The notes beneath the pieces are model-generated. The model did no database searches, was not told the origin of the DNA, and worked only from the letters and a program-made list of their open reading frames with translations. A DNA stretch of 6,949 nucleotides from Thauera sp. Its GTDB lineage: Bacteria; Pseudomonadota; Gammaproteobacteria; Burkholderiales; Rhodocyclaceae. Where the stretch lies: the NCBI GenBank assembly GCA_023150215.1, contig JAKLLJ010000175.1:1-6949 (forward strand). Reading direction: 5' to 3'. The position numbers and the translations under genes are program-made. Of the stretch, positions 1 through 6,916 are shown piece by piece. Each line of letters starts with the position of its first letter. The first letter of the stretch is position 1.

Positions 1-2311
1 CGAGGTTGAAGAAGCCCATCAGCTCCTGCAACTGCCCGGCCTGTCCGCCGAGCTCCTCGGCGGTGGCGGCGAGCTCCTCGGAGGCGGAGGCGTTCTGCTG
101 GGTGGCCTTGTTCAGCTGCCCCATGGCGTTGTTGATCTGGCCGACGCCGGCGGTCTGCTCCTGGCTGGCGGAGGCGATCTCCTGCACGAGGTCGGAGGTC
201 TTGTTGATCGAGGGCACCATCTCGTCGAGCAGCTTGCCGGCGCGCTCGGCCAGGTGCACCGAGTTGCCGGCGAGCTCGCCGATCTCCTGCGCGGCGACCT
301 GGCTGCGCTCGGCGAGCTTGCGCACTTCGGCGGCGACCACCGCGAAGCCCTTGCCGTGCTCGCCGGCGCGTGCGGCCTCGATCGCGGCGTTGAGCGCCAG
401 CAGGTTGGTCTGGTAGGCGATGTCGTCGATGATGCCGATCTTGCCGGCGATGTTCTTCATCGCTGCGACGGTGGACTTGACCGCTTCGCCGCCTTCGCCG
501 GCCTCGGTGGAGGACTTGCTCGCCATCGAGTCGGTGATCTTGGCGTTCTCGGAGTTCTGGTTGATCGAGGCGCTCATCTGCTCGATCGAGGCCGAGGTTT
601 CCTCGACGCTGGCGGCCTGCTCGGAGGAGGACTGGGACAGGCTCTGCGCGGTGGCCGAGACCTGGCCGGCGGCGTTGGTGAGCGCGTCGGCGGCGCCGCG
701 GACCTGCTCGATGATGTTGGCGAGCTTGTCCATGGAGTCGTTGACCGCGTTCTGCAGGACCTGGAAGTCGCCGGCGTAGTCGTCGGTGATCTTCTGGGTG
801 AGGTCGCCGTCCGAGAGTGCGACCATCACGCGCTTGACCTCGTTGATCGGGGCGATCACCGCGTCCAGGGTGGAATTGACGCCGTCGACGATGCGGCGAT
901 AGTCGCCCTGGTGGCGGCTGGCGTCGGCGCGGGTCTCGAGGCGGCCCTCGATCGCGGCCTGGGCGAGCATGACGGCATCGGCGACCAGTTGATTGACGGC
1001 CTCGATACAGGTGTTGAGGTTGTTCTTGATGGTGTTGAAGTCACCGTTGTAGTTGTCGGTGATCCGGGCCGGGATGGCGCCCTTGGCGATCTGGTCGACG
1101 TAATGCGCGGCGACGTTGAGCGGCCCGATCACGGCGTCGAGGGTGTCGTTGACGCCCTGCACGATGCGGGCGTAGTCGCCCTGGTGGCGGCTGGCGTCGG
1201 CGCGGGTGGAGAGCTTGCCCTCGACGGCGGCGCGCGACAGCATCACGGCGTCGGCGACCAGCGCATTGACGGCGTCGATAGCGGTGTTGAGGTTGTTCTT
1301 GATGGTGTTGAAGTCACCGTTGTAGGTGTCGGTGATCCGGGCCGGGATGGCGCCCTTCGAAATGCGGTCGACGTAGTCGGCAGCGACGTTGAGCGGCCCG
1401 ATCACCGCGTCCAGCGTGGCGTTGACGCCCTCGACGATCTTGCGGAAGTCGCCTTCGTGCTTGCTGGCGTCGGCGCGGGTGGCGAGCTTGCCGGCCACCG
1501 CGGCGTTCGAGAGCATCGCGGCGTCACCGATCATGGTCTTGACGCTGGTCTGCACGCCGGCCACCGCACGCACCACCTCACCAACCTCGTCCTTCGCGTC
1601 CGACTGGAGTTCGAAGGCGAAGTTGCCGACGGCCATCTTCTTCGCGGCATCGAGCACCTCGCCGACCGGGCGGGTGATCGAGCGCGTGATGAAGATCGCA
1701 AAGCCGATGCCGATCAGCAGCGCCGTGATGGCCAGCCCGATCAGCAGCGTCACCGACTGCTTGCCGAGTTCCTCGGCCTCGCGACCGGTCGTCTGCATGA
1801 GGTCGGTCTGGTAGGCGATGAATTTCTTCAGCGCGTCGAGATAAACCAGAAAGGCCGGACGGTAGGTCGACGTGAACAGCGTGATCGCTGGATCGAAGTT
1901 GCGTTGCTGGAGCAGCGTTTCGAATTCCTGCTGTTGACCGACGAAGCCTTGCCGGGCCGACTTGATGCTGTCGAGCAGGCGCTCGCCCTCGTCGCCATAG
2001 GAGAGGCTGTCGAGGGTTTCGATGCTCTTGGCCAGCTTGGCACGTTCTTCGCCTGCGGTCTGCAGGAAGCCGGGAAGGTCCTTGTCGTCGCGCATGATCA
2101 GCATGTTCCGGTGTGTCATGCCGAGCAGGCTGATCGACGCGATCATGTCGTTGGAGGTCGCCACCTTGACGTTCTTGTCGCGGACGATGTCGGTGATCTC
2201 GGCCTGCAGCGTGTTCAGCCGCATGCTGCCCATGACCGCGATCGCGGTCAGCAGCAGCAGAACGATGGCAAAGCCGATACCGAGCCGGGTGCCGATTTTC
2301 AGGTTTTTCAT
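1..2311 (-). CDS. Methyl-accepting chemotaxis protein with poly-HAMP array (C-terminus beyond window)
   Basis: Transmembrane chemoreceptor that would pass a periplasmic signal to a CheA-CheW complex. The 770 visible codons contain TM1 (about residues 7-28); a mostly helical periplasmic segment of about 150 residues with no cysteines, resembling four-helix-bundle MCP sensors; TM2 (about 184-207); a tandem HAMP array (about 208-535); and the coiled-coil signalling domain (about 545-770). The hairpin tip reads NLLALNAAIEAARAGEHGKG, followed by GFAVVAAEVRKLAERS, the most conserved MCP sequence. A methylation-type motif, ASASEELAATAEEL, lies near the visible end. The start at 2311 is chosen because a GGAG lies 6 bases upstream and TM1 follows at once. 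The visible sequence ends in MGFFNL, where the MCP signalling domain usually finishes, so probably only a few tens of residues are missing. It sits 40 bases after cheA and is probably the last visible member of the operon. The ligand cannot be told from sequence. Confidence 0.95.
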   Translation of the reverse strand, partial: MKNLKIGTRLGIGFAIVLLLLTAIAVMGSMRLNTLQAEITDIVRDKNVKVATSNDMIASISLLGMTHRNMLIMRDDKDLPGFLQTAGEERAKLAKSIETLDSLSYGDEGERLLDSIKSARQGFVGQQQEFETLLQQRNFDPAITLFTSTYRPAFLVYLDALKKFIAYQTDLMQTTGREAEELGKQSVTLLIGLAITALLIGIGFAIFITRSITRPVGEVLDAAKKMAVGNFAFELQSDAKDEVGEVVRAVAGVQTSVKTMIGDAAMLSNAAVAGKLATRADASKHEGDFRKIVEGVNATLDAVIGPLNVAADYVDRISKGAIPARITDTYNGDFNTIKNNLNTAIDAVNALVADAVMLSRAAVEGKLSTRADASRHQGDYARIVQGVNDTLDAVIGPLNVAAHYVDQIAKGAIPARITDNYNGDFNTIKNNLNTCIEAVNQLVADAVMLAQAAIEGRLETRADASRHQGDYRRIVDGVNSTLDAVIAPINEVKRVMVALSDGDLTQKITDDYAGDFQVLQNAVNDSMDKLANIIEQVRGAADALTNAAGQVSATAQSLSQSSSEQAASVEETSASIEQMSASINQNSENAKITDSMASKSSTEAGEGGEAVKSTVAAMKNIAGKIGIIDDIAYQTNLLALNAAIEAARAGEHGKGFAVVAAEVRKLAERSQVAAQEIGELAGNSVHLAERAGKLLDEMVPSINKTSDLVQEIASASQEQTAGVGQINNAMGQLNKATQQNASASEELAATAEELGGQAGQLQELMGFFNL
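782..1600 (-). repeat. Three tandem 273-bp units encoding 91-residue HAMP-pair repeats
   Basis: Three in-frame units lie at 1328-1600, 1055-1327 and 782-1054, each exactly 273 bases and ending in the codons for ITD. Each holds two HAMP-like segments: one with GKL-TRADAS then GD, the next with GAIPARITD then YNGDF. The copies are close at DNA level. The 74-base stretch starting at 1011 matches the one starting at 1284 with a single mismatch, and the stretches around 901 and 1174 are also nearly identical. The copy furthest from the membrane (782-1054) diverges in its second half, as does the membrane-proximal copy in its first half. With the canonical HAMP after TM2 this gives about seven HAMP units. 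Fungal group III histidine kinases (Nik1/Os-1) have a similar repeat period of roughly 90 residues. Confidence 0.9.
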
Positions 2312-2317
2312 GATGAA

Positions 2318-2321
2318 CTCC
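2318..2321 (-). promoter_or_regulatory. Ribosome binding site of the poly-HAMP receptor gene
   Basis: On the minus strand GGAG stands 6 bases before the ATG at 2311. It is the clearest Shine-Dalgarno sequence in the window and fixes the receptor start. It lies in the 40-base gap after the cheA stop. Confidence 0.75.
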
Positions 2322-2351
2322 AGGGGGATGCGGGGGAGCGTAAAGGGGGGG

Positions 2352-4601
2352 TCAGGTTCTTGATGCGGCGGGCAGGGCGCGCGGCGGCGGCGCGCTGGTG
2401 GCGCGCTGCTCCTCGCTCCGTGCGCAGCGCTGGACCAGCGCCTGCACGTCGAGGATCAGCGCCACCTCGCCACTGCCGAGGATGGTCGAGCCACCGATGC
2501 CCTTGATGTGGCGGAAGATGTTGCCGAGCGGTTTGATCACGGTCTGGAATTCGCCCATGAGCTGGTCGACCACGATGCCGGACTTGGTGCCTGCGTACTG
2601 CACCACGACCACGTTCTGGCGCTGCGGGGCTTCGCCCTCGATCGCGAACATCTGGCGCAGGCGCACCAGCGGCAGCACTTCGCCGCGCAGGTTCACGTAG
2701 TCGCGCTCGCTCGCGCCGGCCGACAGCTCGATGCACTCGACCACGCTGTCGAGCGGGATCACGTAGGCGGCATCGCCTACGCCGACCAGGAAGCCGTCGA
2801 TGATCGCCAGCGTCAGCGGCAGGCGGATCGCAAAGCGCGAGCCTTCGCCCAGCGTCGAGCTCACATCCACGCTGCCTCGCAGACCCTGGATGTTGCGTCG
2901 CACTACATCCATGCCGACACCGCGGCCGGAAATGTTGGTGACCTTCTCGGCGGTGGAGAAGCCCGGCTCGAAGATCAGGTTGTACACCTCGGCATCGGCC
3001 AGCGCCTGTCCGGGCTGGACCAGGCCGCGCTCGATCGCCTTGGCGAGGATGCGCTCGCGGTTCAGACCGGCACCGTCGTCGACGACCTCGATCACGATGC
3101 TGCCCGAGTCGTGGAAGGCGTTGAGCTCGAGGCGGCCGCGCGCCGGCTTGCCCGAAGCCTCGCGCACCGCCGGCGGCTCGAGGCCGTGGTCCATGGCATT
3201 GCGCACCAGGTGCATCAGGGGGTCGCCGAGCTTCTCGACCATGGATTTGTCGAGTTCGGTCTCACCGCCGCTGATCACCAGCTCGATGTCCTTGCCCATC
3301 TCGCGCGAGGTGTCGCGCACCACGCGATTGAAGCGGTTGAAGGTCTCGCCGATCTGCACCATGCGCAGCTGCAGGGCGGCATCGCGGATGCTCTCGACCA
3401 GCCGGCCGGTGAGTGAGGTGGCCTCGACCAGCTCGCCCAGGCCGCTCTTGCTGGCCAGCAGGCTCACGCTCGCACCGGCGATCACGAGCTCGCCGACGAG
3501 GTCGATGAGGCAGTCGAGCTTGTCGGCCTGGATGCGGATCAGGCGGGCCTCGGCAGCTTTCTTCTCGGTGACTTGCTTCTGCTTCGCGGCGGCCGCCTCG
3601 ACCAGCTCGGGCTGCACCACTTTCTGGTCGACCAGGATTTCGCCGATCGGCGGTCGCGTTTCCTCGGCGCTCGCGGCGCCCGCGCTGGCGCGCGCGGCGT
3701 CGCCGGACTGTTCCGTGCCGGGCACGGCGAGGTTCTGCGTCGCCAGCCCTTCGTCGAGTTCGACCTGGGTCAGTGCGCCGACGCGGACGAGGATTTCGCC
3801 CAGGCGCATCGGATCTTCGGGCAGGGTGTTGATCAGCCCCACATAGTCGGAGAGGCGGCTGTGCGGCGGCAGGATGCGCAGGCTGCAATCGTCACGCACG
3901 AAATCGAAGACGCGCTCGATGGCTGTCTTGTCGGCGTTCGACGAGAAGCTGATCTCGAAACCGAGATAGCACGACTCGGGGTCCATGGCCTCGGCCGCGG
4001 GCATCGCGTCGGTCAGGGTTTCCAGGCGTTCGATGCGGCCGATGGAGCCGAGATAGCGCAGGAAGGACAGCGGGTCCATGCCCTTGCGCAGCACGTCCGC
4101 ACCGAAGCGCAGCGAGATGTGCCAGCAATCGGTCTCGACCGCGCCGCCCCCGCTGCTCTCGATCGGGGGCGGCATCGCTGCGGGCTGCCCGCCATGGGCG
4201 CGTTCCGTCTTGTCGGCCAGCCAGTCGCGCTGCAGGCGCGCGAGCAGCGCTTCGCCGTCGGCGCCGAGGTCGGCGTCGGGCCCCGCCGCGCCCGCTTCGA
4301 GCACGCCGAGCAGGTTGCCGATGTGGTCGGCGCACCCCAGCAGCAGCGCGATCAGGTTGGAATCGAGGGTGATCTCGGCGTTGCGCAGCTTGTCGAGCAG
4401 GTTCTCGACCACATGCGTGAAGGCGACGATGTAGCCGCATTCGATGACGCCGGCGCCGCCCTTGATGGTGTGTGCGCTGCGGAAGATCGCGTTCAGGGTG
4501 TCGTCGTCGCCCGGGCGGTTTTCCAGTTCGAGCAGTGCAGCTTCGAGCACGGCGAGTTGTTCGCGGCTCTCGGTGACGAATACGGAGGTGATTTCATCCA
4601 T
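2352..4601 (-). CDS. cheA: Chemotaxis histidine kinase CheA
   Basis: Histidine kinase of a chemosensory array; it autophosphorylates on its HPt domain and passes phosphate to CheY-type regulators. The 749 residues show, in order: HPt (about 1-110) with phosphoacceptor His44 in FRSAHTIKGG; an intermediate domain (about 150-245) in place of a recognisable E. coli-type P2; two short GEILV-containing motifs (266-289 and 318-341); the dimerization helices (about 355-420); the ATPase domain with N-box HLVRNAMDHG (Asn468), G1 VVDDGAGL, F-box FEPGFST and G2 GRGVGMDVV (about 555); and a CheW-like domain (about 600-730), followed by an Ala/Pro/Arg-rich tail. All catalytic boxes are intact, so the kinase should be active. 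The start at 4601 gives a normal HPt beginning, with a GGAG 10 bases upstream. It lies 17 bases after the STAS gene. The pair of GEILV motifs resembles the MshEN c-di-GMP-binding motif, which is inference only. Confidence 0.97.
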   Translation of the reverse strand: MDEITSVFVTESREQLAVLEAALLELENRPGDDDTLNAIFRSAHTIKGGAGVIECGYIVAFTHVVENLLDKLRNAEITLDSNLIALLLGCADHIGNLLGVLEAGAAGPDADLGADGEALLARLQRDWLADKTERAHGGQPAAMPPPIESSGGGAVETDCWHISLRFGADVLRKGMDPLSFLRYLGSIGRIERLETLTDAMPAAEAMDPESCYLGFEISFSSNADKTAIERVFDFVRDDCSLRILPPHSRLSDYVGLINTLPEDPMRLGEILVRVGALTQVELDEGLATQNLAVPGTEQSGDAARASAGAASAEETRPPIGEILVDQKVVQPELVEAAAAKQKQVTEKKAAEARLIRIQADKLDCLIDLVGELVIAGASVSLLASKSGLGELVEATSLTGRLVESIRDAALQLRMVQIGETFNRFNRVVRDTSREMGKDIELVISGGETELDKSMVEKLGDPLMHLVRNAMDHGLEPPAVREASGKPARGRLELNAFHDSGSIVIEVVDDGAGLNRERILAKAIERGLVQPGQALADAEVYNLIFEPGFSTAEKVTNISGRGVGMDVVRRNIQGLRGSVDVSSTLGEGSRFAIRLPLTLAIIDGFLVGVGDAAYVIPLDSVVECIELSAGASERDYVNLRGEVLPLVRLRQMFAIEGEAPQRQNVVVVQYAGTKSGIVVDQLMGEFQTVIKPLGNIFRHIKGIGGSTILGSGEVALILDVQALVQRCARSEEQRATSAPPPRALPAASRT

Positions 4602-4611
4602 GATCGGGCGG

Positions 4612-4615
4612 CTCC
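4612..4615 (-). promoter_or_regulatory. Ribosome binding site of cheA
   Basis: On the minus strand GGAG stands 10 bases before the cheA ATG, within the 17-base gap after the STAS stop codon. The spacing is slightly long, but the short gap makes coupling to the upstream gene likely. Confidence 0.5.
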
Positions 4616-4618
4616 GGG

Positions 4619-4936
4619 TCAGGCCTTGCCGGCCGGAATCAGCAGCGGATCGCCGAACGCGGCCGCCATGTTGTAGAAGTCGAGCACCTCACGCACCGTC
4701 TCGCTGTGCGCCACGATGTGCGCCTCCTTGTCGAGGCGGCGGGCCTCGCGCTTGAGCAGCACCAGCAGCTGGAAGCCGGCGGTATCGATCTCGCCGACGG
4801 CCGAGAGATCGATCTCGAGGCGTTCGCTCGCATGCAGGGCGTCGAGCAGGCGCTGCTTGAGGGGAGCGGCGTTGTAGATCGTCAGGTCTTCGGTGATCGC
4901 GAGCGCGGGAGCGGATTTTTTCTTGTGGGTGGCCAT
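4619..4936 (-). CDS. Single-domain STAS protein (anti-sigma-factor-antagonist-like)
   Basis: A 105-residue protein starting MATHKKK and made of one STAS domain, the fold of SpoIIAA-type anti-anti-sigma factors and other partner-switch proteins. Visible STAS features are the strand LEIDLSAVGEIDTAGF and the helix QLLVLLKREARR that follows. In SpoIIAA the regulatory serine sits in a D-S-S-G-type loop; here the loop is D51-T52-A53-G54, so Thr52 is the likely phosphorylation site if there is one. The ATG at 4936 is only 8 bases after the preceding receptor-like gene and has no good Shine-Dalgarno, so translation probably depends on coupling. Its reading frame is the same as the N-terminal part of the frameshifted upstream gene, with no stop between, so gene callers may fuse the two. 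Its place between a receptor-like gene and cheA suggests a chemosensory role, but the partner is unknown. Confidence 0.85.
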   Translation of the reverse strand: MATHKKKSAPALAITEDLTIYNAAPLKQRLLDALHASERLEIDLSAVGEIDTAGFQLLVLLKREARRLDKEAHIVAHSETVREVLDFYNMAAAFGDPLLIPAGKA

Positions 4937-4944
4937 GATGGAGT

Positions 4945-6142
4945 TCAGAACAGTTCGATCTTGTTGTTGGCGGAGGCGGCCGCTGTATGGGAGGGGCTGC
5001 CGCCGACCGCATCGGCGTGGCTCTGGCGCTGCTGGTCCATCACGTAGCGGCTGTAGATCTCGTCGAGATGCTCGGCCAGCGGCGTATAGGAGAAGTTCGG
5101 GTTCTCGCTCTGCTCGAGGCGCTCGGCGAGCACCCCGAGGTGGCGGTCGAGCCGAGTGAGCGAATCGACGGTGTGCTCGATCTGCTGTCGGGTCACGTCC
5201 TGGAACTGCACGCTCGCCAGGGCATCCATGAACATCGCGGAGAGCTGTTCGCTGCTGTGGTGCAGGGTGTCGATGGTGTGCGCCTGGCTGGCCAGCATCT
5301 GTTCGTAGCTGGTGCCGAGTTCGGACAACTGGGTGGCGAACTGGGAGAGTGCGATGCGCTCCTGTTCGGGGGCGGTCTTTTGCAGGCGTTGATGCAGTTG
5401 CGCCTCGATCGTGCCCGCCACGCCCAGGATCCCCTGGTTGATCAGGGTCACGGCCTTTTCGGTTTCGCCCGAAAGCTTGCGGACTTCGTCCGCCACCACC
5501 GCAAAGCCGCGTCCGCTCTCGCCGGCGCGCGCCGCCTCGATCGCGGCGTTCAGCGCCAGCAGGTTGGTTTGCGAGGCGATGTCCTTGATCAGGTTGGTGA
5601 GCGACCCGAGCGAGCGTGCCTCCTCGCTGCTGGTTGTTGACGATCCGGTCGCCGGCGTCGTGCGCGAGCGTGGCCGACTCTGCCGAGATCTGGGCGACGA
5701 AGCCGTTGAGTTCGGTGACCACGCCGTCGATCGTCTGCAGGCGGCTGCTGATTTCGTAGGCGGCCTGCTCGGTCTGCTGCACCACGCTGTCGAGCTGGTT
5801 GCGCAGCACATTGCTGTAGGTGGGCACACCGTGCAGTTCGGTCGCCACCTCGCGGCAGGCGGCGACCGCCTGTTCGCGCGCATGGGTCCGCGACTCCAGC
5901 TCCTTGTCCTTGCCCATCGTCATGTCGCGGAAGAAGGCGAGCGAGACCAGCCTGATCGACACCGACACCGCCACCACGATCAGCACCGAACCGATCGCGT
6001 CGCCCAGCGGCAGGGGCAGGCCGAGCGCGGGCAGGAAGCTGTCGTGGAACCAGTCGTTGAGGAAGAACACCGTCACCCCGACCGCGACCGCGATCGAGAT
6101 CTGGATGTACAGGGTCCGGCGCAGGAAGGTCGCGGAGTGCAT
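4945..6142 (-). pseudogene. Short HAMP-less chemoreceptor-like protein with CheZ-like C-terminus; apparent 1-base frameshift
   Basis: With one extra base removed near 5632-5633 this encodes 398 residues. Two N-terminal TM helices (about 10-30 and 49-70) are joined by a loop of under 20 residues, so there is no periplasmic sensor, and no HAMP follows. After a helical region, the MCP hairpin reads DIASQTNLLALNAAIEAARA, then GESGRGFAVVADEVRKLSGE (about 187-226). The C-terminal part has QFQDVTRQQIEH with Asp315 and Gln319, matching the spacing of the CheZ catalytic Asp143/Gln147. Then comes a Ser/Ala/Gln-rich tail ending in KIELF. The ATG at 6142 is 2 bases after the cheY stop; a TTG at 6148 overlapping that stop is an alternative. 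The first frame runs to about residue 170 (IVNN), and the second takes over at SSEEARSLGS. The break could be a sequencing error, a real mutation or recoding. If it is an error, this is an intact gene that may dephosphorylate CheY. Confidence 0.85.
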
Positions 6143-6144
6143 GA

Positions 6145-6510
6145 TCAACGCATCACTAGTTTTATGGTGTTGAGCAGCTCGTCGGCCGACGCGGGCTTGA
6201 CGATCCAGCCCGAGGCGCCGGCGGCCTTGGCTTCGGCCTTCTTCGCCTGCTGCGATTCGGTGGTCAGGAACAGGATCGGCATGAAGCGGTAGTTCGGCAG
6301 CTTGCGCACTTCCTTGATGAAGTCGATGCCGTTCATGCCTGGCATGTTGAGATCGGTGATCAGCAGGTCGACCTTGACGCCGGCCTGGAACTTCTTGAGC
6401 GCGTCGAGTGCGCTGGGCGCTTTCTCGACCGCATAACCCGCCTTGCCGAGGATGCCCGAGATGGACAGCAGGATCGTTGCGGAGTCATCGACTAGGAAGA
6501 TCGTCTTCAT
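6145..6510 (-). CDS. cheY: CheY-type single-domain response regulator
   Basis: A 121-residue receiver domain with no output domain. The acidic pair is Asp8-Asp9 (FLVDDS), the phosphoacceptor is Asp53 in LLITDLNMPGMNG, the switch Thr is Thr83 in FLTTES, and the conserved Lys is Lys105 in WIVKPAS. All residues needed for phosphorylation are present. Trp102 occupies the position near Tyr106 of E. coli CheY, which is common in regulators outside the flagellar-motor group, so the output need not be the flagellar switch. It is the first gene of the operon; no strong Shine-Dalgarno is seen before the ATG at 6510. Its stop is followed after 2 bases by the start of the receptor-like gene, a sign of tight coupling. 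CheA of the same operon is the expected phosphodonor, and the next gene may encode its phosphatase. Confidence 0.93.
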   Translation of the reverse strand: MKTIFLVDDSATILLSISGILGKAGYAVEKAPSALDALKKFQAGVKVDLLITDLNMPGMNGIDFIKEVRKLPNYRFMPILFLTTESQQAKKAEAKAAGASGWIVKPASADELLNTIKLVMR

Positions 6511-6570
6511 GGCTTATCAATCGTCGAGGTGACGGGCGCGAGGCGTGCCCGGATCGTGGTAGGGGTGTGA

Positions 6571-6594
6571 ATTAAATACGCTTTGTGTTTCGGC
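6571..6594 (-). promoter_or_regulatory. Possible promoter region of the che operon
   Basis: On the minus strand a TTTAAT hexamer (6576-6571) differs from the sigma-70 -10 consensus at one position and lies about 60 bases before cheY, but no good -35 is found upstream. The adjacent GCCGAAAC (6594-6587) matches 6 of 8 bases of the sigma-28 -10 element (GCCGATAA), again with a poor -35. Both are weak, and only the position and AT-richness argue for a promoter here. Confidence 0.25.
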
Positions 6595-6805
6595 ATACTT
6601 GATCGCGGTCTATTCATCACGGCTCTCCGGCCTGGAGCGTGCCCGATGACGCGCCACCGGAATGGCCTGATGTCCTGGTAACGACCGTGCGGGGCGGAAC
6701 TTGATAACGCGTGGGCATGCGGACGAGGCGGATCTTATGCGCACGGCGAGTTGAACACCGTGACATATCGCATTTTTTTCGCGTTTTTCCTGGATTTTCC
6801 ATTAA

Positions 6806-6835
6806 TTGAATCAATCCGCTCGATACGGGAATAAG
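6806..6835 (+). promoter_or_regulatory. Possible sigma-70-type promoter of the TIR-like gene
   Basis: TTGAAT (6806-6811) resembles a -35 box, and AATAAG (6830-6835) resembles a -10 box with an 18-base spacer. They sit about 80 bases before the ATG at 6917, inside the AT-rich island, and the -35 overlaps the ATTGA-A-TCAAT palindrome, which could be an operator. The match is moderate and unsupported by anything else. Confidence 0.3.
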
Positions 6836-6916
6836 CAATATCCGGCATGACGCCGCTGCTGGCGGGCGCCCGTGGCGCGTGCTTGAATGCAGCATCGACC
6901 GCGCCGCGCCACCGAC

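Larger units (their letters stand above)
6511..6916. other. Divergent intergenic region between the che operon and the TIR-like gene
   Basis: About 400 bases with no convincing gene. It must hold the promoters of the leftward che operon and probably of the rightward TIR-like gene. The base composition departs from the genes: an AT-rich island with T-tracts spans roughly 6765-6842 and a smaller one spans 6569-6600, while the rest is GC-rich. A small palindrome (ATTGA-A-TCAAT, 6805-6815) lies in the AT island. I see no tRNA, no rho-independent terminator and no CRISPR-like repeat. Confidence 0.7.

Noticed and set aside
782..1600. Repeats as a CRISPR or mobile element
   Set aside because: The 273-bp units are in frame, contiguous, and encode HAMP repeats; there are no spacers or terminal inverted repeats.
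254..4676. Long plus-strand open frames opposite the receptor and cheA genes (254-2506, 2508-3416, 3573-4676)
   Set aside because: They are antisense to well-recognised minus-strand genes. Their length comes from the high GC third positions, and their translations are Asp/Gly/His/Arg-rich without any domain.
4619..6148. A single 509-residue protein joining the receptor-like N-terminus to the STAS domain
   Set aside because: The middle (about residues 173-403) is out-of-frame sequence over a well-conserved MCP hairpin in another frame. The STAS gene has its own ATG at 4936, directly after the true receptor stop.
6742..6779. Terminator-like CACGG/CCGTG stem followed by a T-run
   Set aside because: The stem is only 5 bp with an 11-base loop, the T-run begins about 10 bases after it, and no plus-strand gene ends here.
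6873..6887. Sigma-54-like element (TGGC, CG, TTG) just before the TIR-like start
   Set aside because: The essential GC at -12 is GA here. One near match in GC-rich DNA is expected by chance.
6617..6895. Minus-strand open frame of 92 codons in the intergenic region
   Set aside because: Arg/Ser/Thr-rich translation with no recognisable motif and no ribosome binding site seen. It covers the whole AT island where promoters are expected, so it is probably spurious.
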